Assembly: GCA_900468535.1 (NCBI GenBank)
Contig: UBTY01000059.1
Coordinates: 1 to 45,403 of the forward strand
Direction: 5' to 3'
DNA length: 45,403 nucleotides
From: Hyphomicrobiales bacterium
Lineage (GTDB): Bacteria; Pseudomonadota; Alphaproteobacteria; Rhizobiales; Rhizobiaceae
The notes under the pieces were generated by a model. The model was not told the origin of the DNA and made no database searches. It saw nothing but the letters and a program-made list of their open reading frames with translations. Below, one piece after another: positions 23,810 through 32,977 of the stretch; position 1 is the stretch's first letter; each line of letters opens with the position of its first letter. Made by a program: the position numbers and the translations under genes.

Positions 23810-23835
23810 AGGTGGCGGCAGCAGTGCCGCCACCT
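23810..23835 (-). repeat. Perfect stem-loop between mtlK and the HAD gene
   Basis: AGGTGGCGGCA (23810-23820) and TGCCGCCACCT (23825-23835) form an 11-bp perfect stem with loop GCAG, beginning 5 bases after the dehydrogenase stop. No T tract follows on the - strand, so it is more likely an mRNA 3'-end stabiliser within the operon than a terminator. Confidence 0.65.
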
Positions 23836-23840
23836 AATCC

Positions 23841-25322
23841 TTACACGGCAAGCTTGTTGTCGAGATAGAGCTGCAGGGTTTCGCGCGTGCCCTTTTCCCA
23901 CAGGGTTTTCAGCGCGTGGGCAAAGCGCTTGCGGAACACCTCGGATTTCGACACCTCGCCGAAAATGTCATCGAAGGCGAGGAAGGCCATCGGATCATCC
24001 TTGGCTTTCAGTGCCGCTGCATGCAGCCGGTCTGCGCTGGCATCGTTGAAGACGATATCCTTGCCACTATCGGTCTTGCCCGCGAAATAGCGGCACCACA
24101 GCGCCGACACCAGCGCCAGACCAACGACATCCCGGCCCTGGTTAAGATTGTCGAGCGTCGACGGCAGAATGAATTTCGGCTGCCGGTTCGATCCGTCCTG
24201 CGCGAGCCGCGGGATGGTGTCGGCAATCTTCGGGTTCAGCAGCCGATGCTCGATCAGCGCGAAATAATCCGTCAGCGACGTATCCGGCACCGGCGGGACG
24301 ATCGGGATGATCTCTTCCTTTTCCAGCTTGGCAAGGAAGGCGCGGATCAGGGGATCCTCCATCGAGTCATGCACGAAATGGATGTCCATCAGCGCCGCCG
24401 GGTAGGCAATCGCCGCGTGTCCGCCGTTCAGGATGCGGATTTTCATGTGCTCGTAGGGTGTCACATCCGGCACGAAGGTGACGCCGACCTTCTCCAGCGC
24501 CGGGCGCCCTGCTGTGAACTTGTCTTCCAGCACCCACTGCTTGAACTCTTCGCAATAGACGGGCCAGTTGTCCTCGATGCCGAAGGCATCCTTCAAAAGG
24601 TCAATTTCCCGCTGCCCCGTTGCAGGCGTGATGCGGTCCACCATGGCATTCGGAAAGGCGACGTTTGCCTTGATCCAGTCGGCAAAAGCCGGATCGGACA
24701 GGCGTGCCGTACCAACGACGGCATTCGACGTGACGACACCGTTATGCGGAATGTTGTCACAGGACATGACCGTGAACGGCACGATGCCCTTTTCCTTGCG
24801 CGCCTTGAGCCCGGCGACGACAAGACCGAAGACCGTTTTCGGTTCTGAAGGATTCTGGCCGTCGGCCGCGATGGCCGGGTGACGCGGATTGAACTTGCCG
24901 GATGCGTCGATGAAGTAGCCGCCTTCCGTGATCGTCATCGAAACGATGCGGATCGCGGGATCGGCGAGCTTGGCGATGATCGTCTTGGCGTCACCGACCG
25001 GCAGGATGTCGATCATCGGCGCGGTGACGCGCGCGGCCGTCTTGTTGTTGTCCTGCTCGACGACGGTCGTCAGGAAATCCTGGTCGGCGAGCTTGTCGCG
25101 CATCGCCGCATCGGAGGGTAGAATGCCCGCACCAATGATCGCCCAGTCATGATCCTTGCCCAGGTTGAACAGGTCGTCGAGATAGATCGCCTGGTGGGCG
25201 CGGTGGAAATTACCCACGCCGAAGTGCACGATGCCCGCCTTCAGCGACGCCCGCTCATAGGCCGGTACGGCGGCTGTCTTTGCCGCGTCGGAAAGCGTTG
25301 CCAGCGATAGTTTGCACGTCAT
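23841..25322 (-). CDS. mtlK: Mannitol-2-dehydrogenase-family polyol dehydrogenase
   Basis: A 493-residue NAD-dependent long-chain polyol dehydrogenase, cytosolic. The cofactor site is HFGVGNFHRAHQ at 33-44. Lys294, Asn299 and His302 in MKIRILNGGHAAIAY match, one position off, the known catalytic residues of Pseudomonas fluorescens mannitol 2-dehydrogenase (295, 300, 303). It probably oxidises mannitol to fructose or an arabitol to a ketopentose; family members do either or both. AGAGGA lies before the ATG. It follows the transport genes and precedes a pentulose kinase, which leans toward a pentitol. Confidence 0.93.
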   Translation of the reverse strand: MTCKLSLATLSDAAKTAAVPAYERASLKAGIVHFGVGNFHRAHQAIYLDDLFNLGKDHDWAIIGAGILPSDAAMRDKLADQDFLTTVVEQDNNKTAARVTAPMIDILPVGDAKTIIAKLADPAIRIVSMTITEGGYFIDASGKFNPRHPAIAADGQNPSEPKTVFGLVVAGLKARKEKGIVPFTVMSCDNIPHNGVVTSNAVVGTARLSDPAFADWIKANVAFPNAMVDRITPATGQREIDLLKDAFGIEDNWPVYCEEFKQWVLEDKFTAGRPALEKVGVTFVPDVTPYEHMKIRILNGGHAAIAYPAALMDIHFVHDSMEDPLIRAFLAKLEKEEIIPIVPPVPDTSLTDYFALIEHRLLNPKIADTIPRLAQDGSNRQPKFILPSTLDNLNQGRDVVGLALVSALWCRYFAGKTDSGKDIVFNDASADRLHAAALKAKDDPMAFLAFDDIFGEVSKSEVFRKRFAHALKTLWEKGTRETLQLYLDNKLAV

Positions 25323-25430
25323 GTTTCAGTCCTCTTGAAGGTCTTCGGGGTCGACTGCGATCCCGATCTCCGCACGCCGGACACCTTGCCCGGCACGCTC
25401 TCTCGTCCCCAACCCGGCAACAAAGCTGCT

Positions 25431-26429
<999 letters not shown>

Positions 26430-26447
26430 GTTTCTCTCCCTGGTATC

Positions 26448-27278
26448 TTATTTCACCGCGCCGAAGGTCAGGCCGCGGACGAGTTGTTTTTGGCTGAACC
26501 AGCCGAGGATCAGGATCGGCGCGATCGCCATCGTGGAGGCTGCCGAAAGCTTGGCGTAGAACAGGCCTTCAGGGCTGGAATAGGAGGCGATGAACGCTGT
26601 CAGCGGCGCCGCTTTCGAGGCACTGAGGTTCAACGTCCAGAAGGCTTCGTTCCAGGCGAGGATGATATTGAGCAGCAGTGTCGAGGCAATACCCGGCACC
26701 GCCATCGGCGTCAGCACGTAGATGATTTCCTTGGCAAGCGATGCACCGTCCATGCGGGCCGCTTCGAGGATCTCGCCGGGGATTTCCTTGAAGTAGGTGT
26801 AGAGCATCCAGACGATGATCGGCAGGTTGATCAGCGTCAGGATGATCACCAGCCCGAGGCGGCTGTCGAGAAGGCCCGTATTGCGGAACATCAGGTAGAT
26901 CGGGATGAGCGCGCCGACCGGCGGCATCATCTTCGTCGACAGCATCCACATCAGCACGTCCTTCGTCCGCTTGGTTGGCGAAAACGCCATCGCCCAGGCG
27001 GCGGGGATCGCGATGATCAGGCCGATCAGCGTCGAGCCGAAGGAAATGATCACCGAGTTCATGAAGTGGCTGAGATAGTTGGAGCGGCTCTGCACCTCCG
27101 AATAGCTCTCCGTCGTCCAGTGGAAGAACAGGAACTGCGGCGGCGAAGCGATGGCATCCGCTTCCGTCTTGAAGCTCGTCAGGAACGTCCAGAGGATCGG
27201 GAAGAAGATCAGGATGCCGAGCGTCCAGGCGATGGCGGTCATGACGACCTTGCGCTGGGTTGTGACTTTTCTAGCCAT
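26448..27278 (-). CDS. smoG: Polyol ABC transporter permease (SmoG-like)
   Basis: A 276-residue inner-membrane permease of the MalG type with six hydrophobic segments. The ATPase-docking loop is EAARMDGASLAKEIIYVLTP. The ATG at 27278 has GGAGG upstream and follows the previous stop by one base. The reading frame extends 57 codons further back into the other permease gene and should not be used. It ends in the GLTFGAVK tail common to this subfamily. Confidence 0.93.
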   Translation of the reverse strand: MARKVTTQRKVVMTAIAWTLGILIFFPILWTFLTSFKTEADAIASPPQFLFFHWTTESYSEVQSRSNYLSHFMNSVIISFGSTLIGLIIAIPAAWAMAFSPTKRTKDVLMWMLSTKMMPPVGALIPIYLMFRNTGLLDSRLGLVIILTLINLPIIVWMLYTYFKEIPGEILEAARMDGASLAKEIIYVLTPMAVPGIASTLLLNIILAWNEAFWTLNLSASKAAPLTAFIASYSSPEGLFYAKLSAASTMAIAPILILGWFSQKQLVRGLTFGAVK

Positions 27279-27279
27279 C

Positions 27280-28152
27280 TCAAGCCTCCAGATTCTTGCC
27301 GACGAGGCGTACGAGGAAGATCGCAACGATATTGGCGAGGATGACCGCGACGATACCGCCCGCCGAAGCGCCACCGATATCGAACTGCAGGAGTGCCTGC
27401 ACATAGACGAGATAGGTAAGGTTCGTGCTCTGCGTGCCGGGACCGCCATTGGTGGTGACCAGGATTTCGGCGAAGACCGAAAGCAGGAAAATCGTCTGGA
27501 TCAGGATGACAACCGTGATGGCGCGGGCCATGTGCGGCAGGATGATATAGATGAACTTCGAAACGACGCCGGCGCCATCCATCTCGGCCGCTTCCTGCTG
27601 TTCTTCGTCCAGCGACTGCAGGGCCGTCAGCATGATGAGCGTCGCAAACGGCAGCCACTGCCAGGCGACGATCAGGATGATCGAGAAGAGCGGCGCATTG
27701 GCAAGCCAGTCATAGGGCTGCAATCCGAGCGCCTTGGCGAGATGCGCGAAGAGCCCGTTGACCGGGTTCATGAACATGTTCTTCCACACCAGAGCGGCAA
27801 CCGTCGGCATGACGAAGAAGGGCGCGATGACAAGGATGCGAACGATGCCCTGCCCGTAGATATCCTGGTTCAGCAGCAGCGCAAAGGCTATGCCGCCCAC
27901 CACCGTGATCAAGAGCACGCCGAGCACCAGCAGCAGCGTATTGATCAACGCCGAGAAAAAGGCCGGATCGGTCAGAAAATATTTGTAGTTCAGGAAGCCT
28001 ACGAAAGTTTCCATCCCCGGGCTGAGCAGATTGTAGTTCAGCGTCGAGAAGTAGATCGTCATCACAAGCGGGACGATCATCCACAGGAAGAGCAGGATCA
28101 CGGATGGTGCGATCATCATTCGTGCTGCGGAGCGGGTGTGTAACGTTGCCAT
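27280..28152 (-). CDS. smoF: Polyol ABC transporter permease (SmoF-like)
   Basis: A 290-residue permease of the MalF/UgpA type with six hydrophobic segments. The docking loop is EAAEMDGAGVVSKFIYIILP, and the GGPG motif (TTNGGPGTQSTNL) is typical of sugar-type permeases. No strong Shine-Dalgarno is seen before the ATG at 28152. It is separated from the binding-protein gene by an intrinsic terminator, so it probably receives only read-through transcription. Confidence 0.92.
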   Translation of the reverse strand: MATLHTRSAARMMIAPSVILLFLWMIVPLVMTIYFSTLNYNLLSPGMETFVGFLNYKYFLTDPAFFSALINTLLLVLGVLLITVVGGIAFALLLNQDIYGQGIVRILVIAPFFVMPTVAALVWKNMFMNPVNGLFAHLAKALGLQPYDWLANAPLFSIILIVAWQWLPFATLIMLTALQSLDEEQQEAAEMDGAGVVSKFIYIILPHMARAITVVILIQTIFLLSVFAEILVTTNGGPGTQSTNLTYLVYVQALLQFDIGGASAGGIVAVILANIVAIFLVRLVGKNLEA

Positions 28153-28204
28153 GGCGACGACCGATCATGTCAGGAGGGGGCGAACGGCTGCAGGACAGCT
28201 AAGT

Positions 28205-28242
28205 AAAAAGGGCCGCCGACGCAATTTCGGGCACCGGCGGCC
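28205..28242 (-). terminator. Internal terminator after the polyol binding-protein gene
   Basis: Read on the - strand, GGCCGCCG and CGGCGGCC form an 8-bp GC-rich stem immediately followed by CTTTTT. It lies 45 bases after the stop at 28287 and 53 bases before the next start, inside what is otherwise one operon. Partial termination would give more binding protein than membrane components. Confidence 0.75.
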
Positions 28243-28286
28243 TAGACGGGCGGGGAGGTCAAATCCCCCGCCTCTCAGGAGGTTAT

Positions 28287-29597
28287 TTATTTGATGTAAC
28301 CAGCCTTCGTCATTTCGCGTGTCGTCAGCTGCTGTGCGCTCTGCAGGGCCTGGTCGACCGAGACCTGGCCGGCAAGAGCTGCGGAGAACTGCTGGCCGAC
28401 GGCCGTGCCGATACCCTGGAATTCAGGAATGGCGACGAACTGGACACCAACATAAGGAACCGGCTTGACGGTCGGCTTGGTCGGGTCGGCGGAGTTGATG
28501 CTGTCGAGCGTCATCTTCGCAAACGGTGCCGCCTTCTGGTAATCGGCGTTCGCATAGAGCGAAGAGCGCGTACCGGGAGGTGCGTTCAGCCAGCCTTCCT
28601 TCTCGGCGACGAGGTTGGTGTAATCCTTGCTCGTTGCCCAGGCGACGAACTTCTCAGCCGCTTCGACTTTCTGCGAGCCTGCCGGGATGGCGAGGTTCCA
28701 GGCCCAGAGCCAATTACCGCGCTTGCCGAGACCCTTGTCCGGAGCCAGAGCGAAGCCGACCTTGTCGGCGACGGTCGATTCCTTCGGGTTGCTGACGAAG
28801 GACGCAGCAACGGTCGCGTCGATCCACATGCCGCACTTGCCGGTCTGGAAGAGCGCCAGGTTTTCGTTGAAGCCGTTGGAGGAAGCGCCGGGAGGGCCGG
28901 CTTCCTTCATCAGGTTGACGTAGAAGTTCAGCGTGTCCTTCCACTCCGGCTGATCGAACTGCGGCTTCCACTGCTCATCGAACCAGCGAGCGCCGAAGGA
29001 GTTCGACATGGCCGTCAGGAAGGCCATGTTCTCGCCCCAGCCGGCCTTGCCGCGCAGGCAGATGCCGTAAATTTCCTTGTCCTTGTTGGTGATCTTCTTC
29101 GCGGCATCCGCGATGAAATCCCAGGTCGGCGCGTCGGGCATCTTCAGGCCGGCGGCGTCGAAGAGGTCCTTGCGGTACATGACCATCGAGCTCTCGCCAT
29201 AGAACGGTGCTGCATAGAGCTTGCCGTCTGTGGTCAGACCGCTGCGGATAGCCGGCAGCAGATCGTCGGCATCATAGTCCTTACCGAGATTGTCGAGCGG
29301 CAGCAGCCAGCCCTGCTTTGCCCAGATCGGAACTTCGTAGGTGCCGATCGTCAGAACGTCGTACTGACCGCCCTTGGTCGCGATGTCAGTCGTAACTTTC
29401 TGGCGCAGCACGTTTTCTTCGAGGGTTACCCACTCGAGATCAATGCCGGGGTTCTTTTTCTTGAAGTCGTCCGTCAGCTTCTGCATCCGGATCATGTCGC
29501 CGTTGTTGACGGTCGCGATCGTCAGCGTTTCGGCCGAAGCCATGCCGGCAAACGCCAGTGCCGAGCAGGCGCCCAGCAGGAGAGTTCTCAATGTCAT
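28287..29597 (-). CDS. smoE: Polyol ABC transporter periplasmic binding protein
   Basis: A 436-residue exported binding protein of the family that includes sorbitol/mannitol binding protein SmoE. The signal peptide (TLRTLLLGACSALAFAGMAS) ends near ASAE. Sugar-type features include FYGESSMVMYRKDLFDAAGL and PPGTRSSLY. The ATG at 29597 with GGGAGGA upstream is better than the one at 29627. It is the first and probably most highly expressed gene of the leftward polyol operon. The exact polyol cannot be read from the sequence. Confidence 0.92.
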   Translation of the reverse strand: MTLRTLLLGACSALAFAGMASAETLTIATVNNGDMIRMQKLTDDFKKKNPGIDLEWVTLEENVLRQKVTTDIATKGGQYDVLTIGTYEVPIWAKQGWLLPLDNLGKDYDADDLLPAIRSGLTTDGKLYAAPFYGESSMVMYRKDLFDAAGLKMPDAPTWDFIADAAKKITNKDKEIYGICLRGKAGWGENMAFLTAMSNSFGARWFDEQWKPQFDQPEWKDTLNFYVNLMKEAGPPGASSNGFNENLALFQTGKCGMWIDATVAASFVSNPKESTVADKVGFALAPDKGLGKRGNWLWAWNLAIPAGSQKVEAAEKFVAWATSKDYTNLVAEKEGWLNAPPGTRSSLYANADYQKAAPFAKMTLDSINSADPTKPTVKPVPYVGVQFVAIPEFQGIGTAVGQQFSAALAGQVSVDQALQSAQQLTTREMTKAGYIK

Positions 29598-29631
29598 ATC
29601 TTCCTCCCAGAAGATGAGTGCGAGCATTCGC

Positions 29632-29758
29632 TTTGCTCATGGGCAATTACTCATCGCGGAGCAAAAAAAGTCAATCACCATTCGTTGCTGCAACAGCGAA
29701 TGAATGCATTATCTAACTGATTTCAAATATAAATATTTTTGCTCACGCCTTGAGCAAA
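29632..29758 (-). promoter_or_regulatory. Polyol operon promoter with four TTTGCTCA half-sites
   Basis: TTTGCTCA occurs at 29632-29639 and 29738-29745; its complement is GAGCAAA at 29659-29665 and TGAGCAAA at 29751-29758. They form two inverted pairs, with spacers of 19 and 5 bases. On the - strand TTGACT (29669-29674) and AGTAAT (29646-29651), 17 bases apart, look like a promoter, and one half-site falls in its spacer. The regulator gene just upstream is the likely binder. The outer pair overlaps the regulator's own stop codon. Confidence 0.6.
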
Positions 29759-30696
29759 TATTCGGCCGTAGCCTCATCGGTGATCAAGGCATTGATTTGA
29801 TGGCCGGTCACGGCGGCCCTGATCGCCTTGAACTTGCGCTTGCCCTTGCCGATCCCGATCACGGTCGACGAATCACGCGAGGGGATGGAAGCGGAGGCAA
29901 CCCGCTCGTTGATCGGATTGTCGAGAAGCTTGCCGTCAGCATCGAAGACCCACCCGCAGATCTCACCGACAGCGCCGTTGCGCATCAGTTCCATCATCTC
30001 GTCCTTCTCGAGAAAACCGTCGACGCAGAGCGGTCCGTCGATGCCGAGCTCGCCGATGCCGACGAACGTCACATCCGCCTGCGCGCTCATTTCCAGCGTC
30101 GAACGAACGAGCTGCTGTCCATGCAGGGTTTCCCGCTCTTCGGCAGACGTCACGAGAACCGGAAGCGGCATTGGAAAATGCCGCGCCTTGACCGCATCGG
30201 CCATGCTGAAGATGACGTTGTAATAGGCGGCCGAGCCGTCAGGCGCGATGTTGCCTGTCAGCGATACGATGCGATGATTGGGACATTCGATGGTCGGCAG
30301 CTGATCGACCGCGGCCTTCAAGGTTCTCCCTGTCCCGACGGCCAGCACGATCGGGTCCGTCCGCTTCAACCAGCGCTCGATCTCGGCCGCTGCCGCCTCG
30401 GCGATCCCGACGGTTGACGAGCCCGAACCGGGATCGCTCGGCACGATCTCGACATGCCTCAGGTTGAACTTCTTGCGCACGGAATTGGCAAGTTCGAGAC
30501 AGGCAGCGATCGGATGGTCGAGCCGCACCTTGATCAAGCGTTCAGCGACCGCAAGCGACACCAGACGCTGCGCGGATTGGCGCGAAATCCCCATCGAAGC
30601 GGCGATCTCATCCTGTGTTCGGCCAGCGACATAATACAGCCAGCCAGCACGCGCCGCATCGTCAAGCCGCCCGGAAGTCTCGGATCTCTTCACCAT
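29743..30696 (-). CDS. SorC-family regulator of the polyol operon
   Basis: A 317-residue regulator. The helix-turn-helix is at about residues 27-50 (GRTQDEIAASMGISRQSAQR), followed by the SorC sugar-binding domain (VLAVGTGRTLKAAV, ending VTGHQINALITDEATAEYLL). It lies directly upstream of the binding protein on the same strand, like SmoC-type regulators of polyol operons. The start is ambiguous: ATG at 30696 has AAGG only 3 bases away, while the adjacent GTG at 30693 has better spacing. It probably binds the TTTGCTCA sites next to its 3' end. Confidence 0.9.
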   Translation of the reverse strand: MVKRSETSGRLDDAARAGWLYYVAGRTQDEIAASMGISRQSAQRLVSLAVAERLIKVRLDHPIAACLELANSVRKKFNLRHVEIVPSDPGSGSSTVGIAEAAAAEIERWLKRTDPIVLAVGTGRTLKAAVDQLPTIECPNHRIVSLTGNIAPDGSAAYYNVIFSMADAVKARHFPMPLPVLVTSAEERETLHGQQLVRSTLEMSAQADVTFVGIGELGIDGPLCVDGFLEKDEMMELMRNGAVGEICGWVFDADGKLLDNPINERVASASIPSRDSSTVIGIGKGKRKFKAIRAAVTGHQINALITDEATAEYLLKA

Positions 30697-30865
30697 AAAC
30701 CTTACCACAGACCGCACCCGGCAAAGCGGGAGCCGATTTCATTGCAACAGATCAAAACAAAATTCGGGCAATTGTCGAGTGCGATGAGAAAATGTACCGA
30801 AGATATCAGACGATCATCTGGACGCATCCGCCATCTCCCGGCCATCTTTGCCGTTGAAGCCACGC

Positions 30866-30894
30866 TTGACCGATCGGCGTTCCCAACGCTAACT
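30866..30894 (+). promoter_or_regulatory. Candidate promoter of the two-component operon
   Basis: CTTGAC/TTGACC at 30865-30871, then 17 bases, then CTAACT. This is close to the CTTGAC-N17-CTATAT pattern often given for rhizobial housekeeping promoters. The start GTG is 19 bases further on, after GAGAGG. The call rests on motif likeness only. Confidence 0.4.
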
Positions 30895-30913
30895 GTCCGC
30901 GAGAGGAAAAGCC

Positions 30914-31567
30914 GTGCGTATCCTACTGGTTGAAGATGACAAGATGATCGGGGAAGCGGTGCGTGATCATGTGATCGCGGCCAATCACGCTGTCGACTGG
31001 GTTGGCAACCTCGGCGACGCCGATACCGCCATTGGCCCCGTCGACTACGGGCTGGTGCTTCTGGACCTGCAGCTTCCGGATGGCAGCGGCGTCGATTTCC
31101 TCAAGCGCCTGCGCAGCCGTGGAATGAACATGCCGGTCATCATCCTGACCGCCCGGGATCAGATCTCAGACCGGATCGAAGGACTGAACGCCGGCGCCGA
31201 CGACTATCTGGTGAAGCCGTTCAACCTGGAAGAGCTGGAAGCGCGGATACAGGCTGTCGCCCGCCGCTATGACGCCAATCCGCATCCGATCGTCCGCATC
31301 GCCGATATCGAAATAGACCGGCCACAGCATAAACTCTCGGTCGCCGGCGAAGCGATCATCCTGACGAGCCGTGAATGGGCCGTCCTCGATCTTCTGACGG
31401 CGCGGCCCGGTTCGATCGTATCGAAGGATCGCATCGAAGAAGCCCTCTATGCCTTCGGCTCCGAAATCGAAAGCAACACCGTTGAAGTCTACGTCAGCCG
31501 ATTGCGCAAGAAGATCGGCAAGGACCGCATCCGCACCGCCCGCGGCATCGGCTACACCCTCGGATGA
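30914..31567 (+). CDS. OmpR-family response regulator (QseB/PmrA-like)
   Basis: A 217-residue response regulator. The receiver has acidic pocket Asp8/Asp9, phospho-acceptor Asp51 (LLDLQLPDG) and Lys101 (LVKPF). The C-terminal winged helix (about 125-215) contains EVYVSRLRKKI and ends with RGIGYTLG. GTG is the start, with GAGAGG before it. The gene overlaps the kinase gene by four bases (ATGA), so they form a coupled pair. Target genes are unknown. Confidence 0.94.
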   Translation: MRILLVEDDKMIGEAVRDHVIAANHAVDWVGNLGDADTAIGPVDYGLVLLDLQLPDGSGVDFLKRLRSRGMNMPVIILTARDQISDRIEGLNAGADDYLVKPFNLEELEARIQAVARRYDANPHPIVRIADIEIDRPQHKLSVAGEAIILTSREWAVLDLLTARPGSIVSKDRIEEALYAFGSEIESNTVEVYVSRLRKKIGKDRIRTARGIGYTLG

Positions 31568-32904
31568 CCATGAAACGCGACCGCAGCATTGCACGCCGCC
31601 TGATCCTCACGCTGACATCCATGATGGTCGTATTCTGGCTGCTTGCCATCGGCCTCAGCTTCCGCGTGATGCAGCACGAGTTTGATGAAATCTTCGACAG
31701 TGCCCAGCAGGAGACCACAGAACGACTTCTGGCACTGATTGTTGACGACATGGATCAGGAGGATACGATCGAACCGCACGGCATTGCCATGCTGGAAACG
31801 GCCGCAAGTCGGGAATACCTCACCTATCAGGTGCGAGACGTTCAGGGGAAGGTCGTTCTGCGCTCCAACGACGCGCCGGCCGAGCCATTCCCTGCTCCGC
31901 TTTCCACCGGGTTCAGCGACAGCGCAACGGCACGCATCTACACCGAGACGACCGCTGACGGTAAACTCTTCCTGCAGGTGGCCGATCGTTTCAAGAACCG
32001 TCGCGAAGCGGTACGAGAAAGCGCGGTGACCTTGCTGATCCCGCTTGCAATTCTGGTACCCGCGAGCATTTTCGTGATCTGGCTGGTCGTCGCACGCAAC
32101 CTGAGACCGCTGGATGCGCTGCGACAGGACATCGGCACCAAGGATGGCGGCAACCTGGCCGAAGTGGAAACTCTCGCTCTGCCGAAAGAATTGAGGCCGA
32201 TCGCGCGATCCGTCAACCTTCTCCTTGCAAGGCTGCGCTCGGCGCTTGAAGCAGAGCGTGAATTCACGGCCAACAGCGCGCATGAACTTCGAACGCCGAT
32301 TGCCGGAGCGCTGGCTCAGACACAGAGGCTGGCGGAAGAGTTGCCGCCGGGGCCGACATTGACCCGTGCGCGGCAAGTGGAAACCTCCCTTATCAATCTT
32401 GGACGACTGGCCGAAAAGCTGCTCCAACTCGCACGTGCTGAAGCCGGCATCGGTGGCAGCGCAACAGCCTCGAACCTGCGCCATGTGCTGGACATGATCG
32501 TCACGGATTTTGAACGCGACAGCCGATCGAACGGCCGTTTGTCCTATTCGGTTGCCGACGATGCGAGCCTCACCCGCAATGCCGATATGGACGCCTTCGG
32601 CATCGTCATGCGGAACCTGATCGAAAATGCGCTTGTGCATGGCGACCCCGATCTTCCGGTCCGCATCAGCCTGGAAAAGGATGGCCTGATCCGCGTCATC
32701 AACGGCGGCCCTGTTGTGCGCGAGATGGATATCGCAACCCTCAAGAAACGCTTCCGGCGCGGCCAGACCAACGCGTCGGGATCCGGCCTTGGCCTTGCGA
32801 TCGCCGACAGGATCATCTCCCAGATGAGCGGCACGCTGGAACTCCTTTCACCTGCGTCAGGAGAGGCCTCCGGCTTCGAAGCGCGGATCAGGTTGCCAGC
32901 CTGA
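31564..32904 (+). CDS. Sensor histidine kinase (QseC-like)
   Basis: A 446-residue membrane kinase. Two transmembrane segments (about 12-33 and 154-176) flank a periplasmic sensor of about 120 residues. A HAMP-like linker (NLRPLDALRQDI) leads to the dimerisation helix with phospho-acceptor His240 (NSAHELRTP). The ATPase domain has the N box NLIENALVHG (Asn355) and G2 box GSGLGLAI. The G1 box, usually DxGPG, reads VINGGPVV, so the customary Asp is Asn. It acts with the response regulator just upstream. The signal is unknown. Confidence 0.92.
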   Translation: MTMKRDRSIARRLILTLTSMMVVFWLLAIGLSFRVMQHEFDEIFDSAQQETTERLLALIVDDMDQEDTIEPHGIAMLETAASREYLTYQVRDVQGKVVLRSNDAPAEPFPAPLSTGFSDSATARIYTETTADGKLFLQVADRFKNRREAVRESAVTLLIPLAILVPASIFVIWLVVARNLRPLDALRQDIGTKDGGNLAEVETLALPKELRPIARSVNLLLARLRSALEAEREFTANSAHELRTPIAGALAQTQRLAEELPPGPTLTRARQVETSLINLGRLAEKLLQLARAEAGIGGSATASNLRHVLDMIVTDFERDSRSNGRLSYSVADDASLTRNADMDAFGIVMRNLIENALVHGDPDLPVRISLEKDGLIRVINGGPVVREMDIATLKKRFRRGQTNASGSGLGLAIADRIISQMSGTLELLSPASGEASGFEARIRLPA

Positions 32905-32977
32905 GCTCGGTTTTGGCTTGCAAATCACCGGGAACGGTGCGAGCAGACGCAGAGCTTCTCGAACAAGAAGATTGCGA

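Noticed and set aside
27279..27449. 57-codon N-terminal extension of the SmoG-like permease
   Set aside because: It lies within the preceding permease gene and reads as Ser/Arg-rich shadow. The ATG at 27278 has GGAGG and a one-base gap to the previous stop.
26484..28143. Long rightward open frames opposite the polyol permease genes
   Set aside because: Composition is that of reversed membrane-protein codons (Asp, Arg, His, Gln-rich); no start site or homology-like motif.
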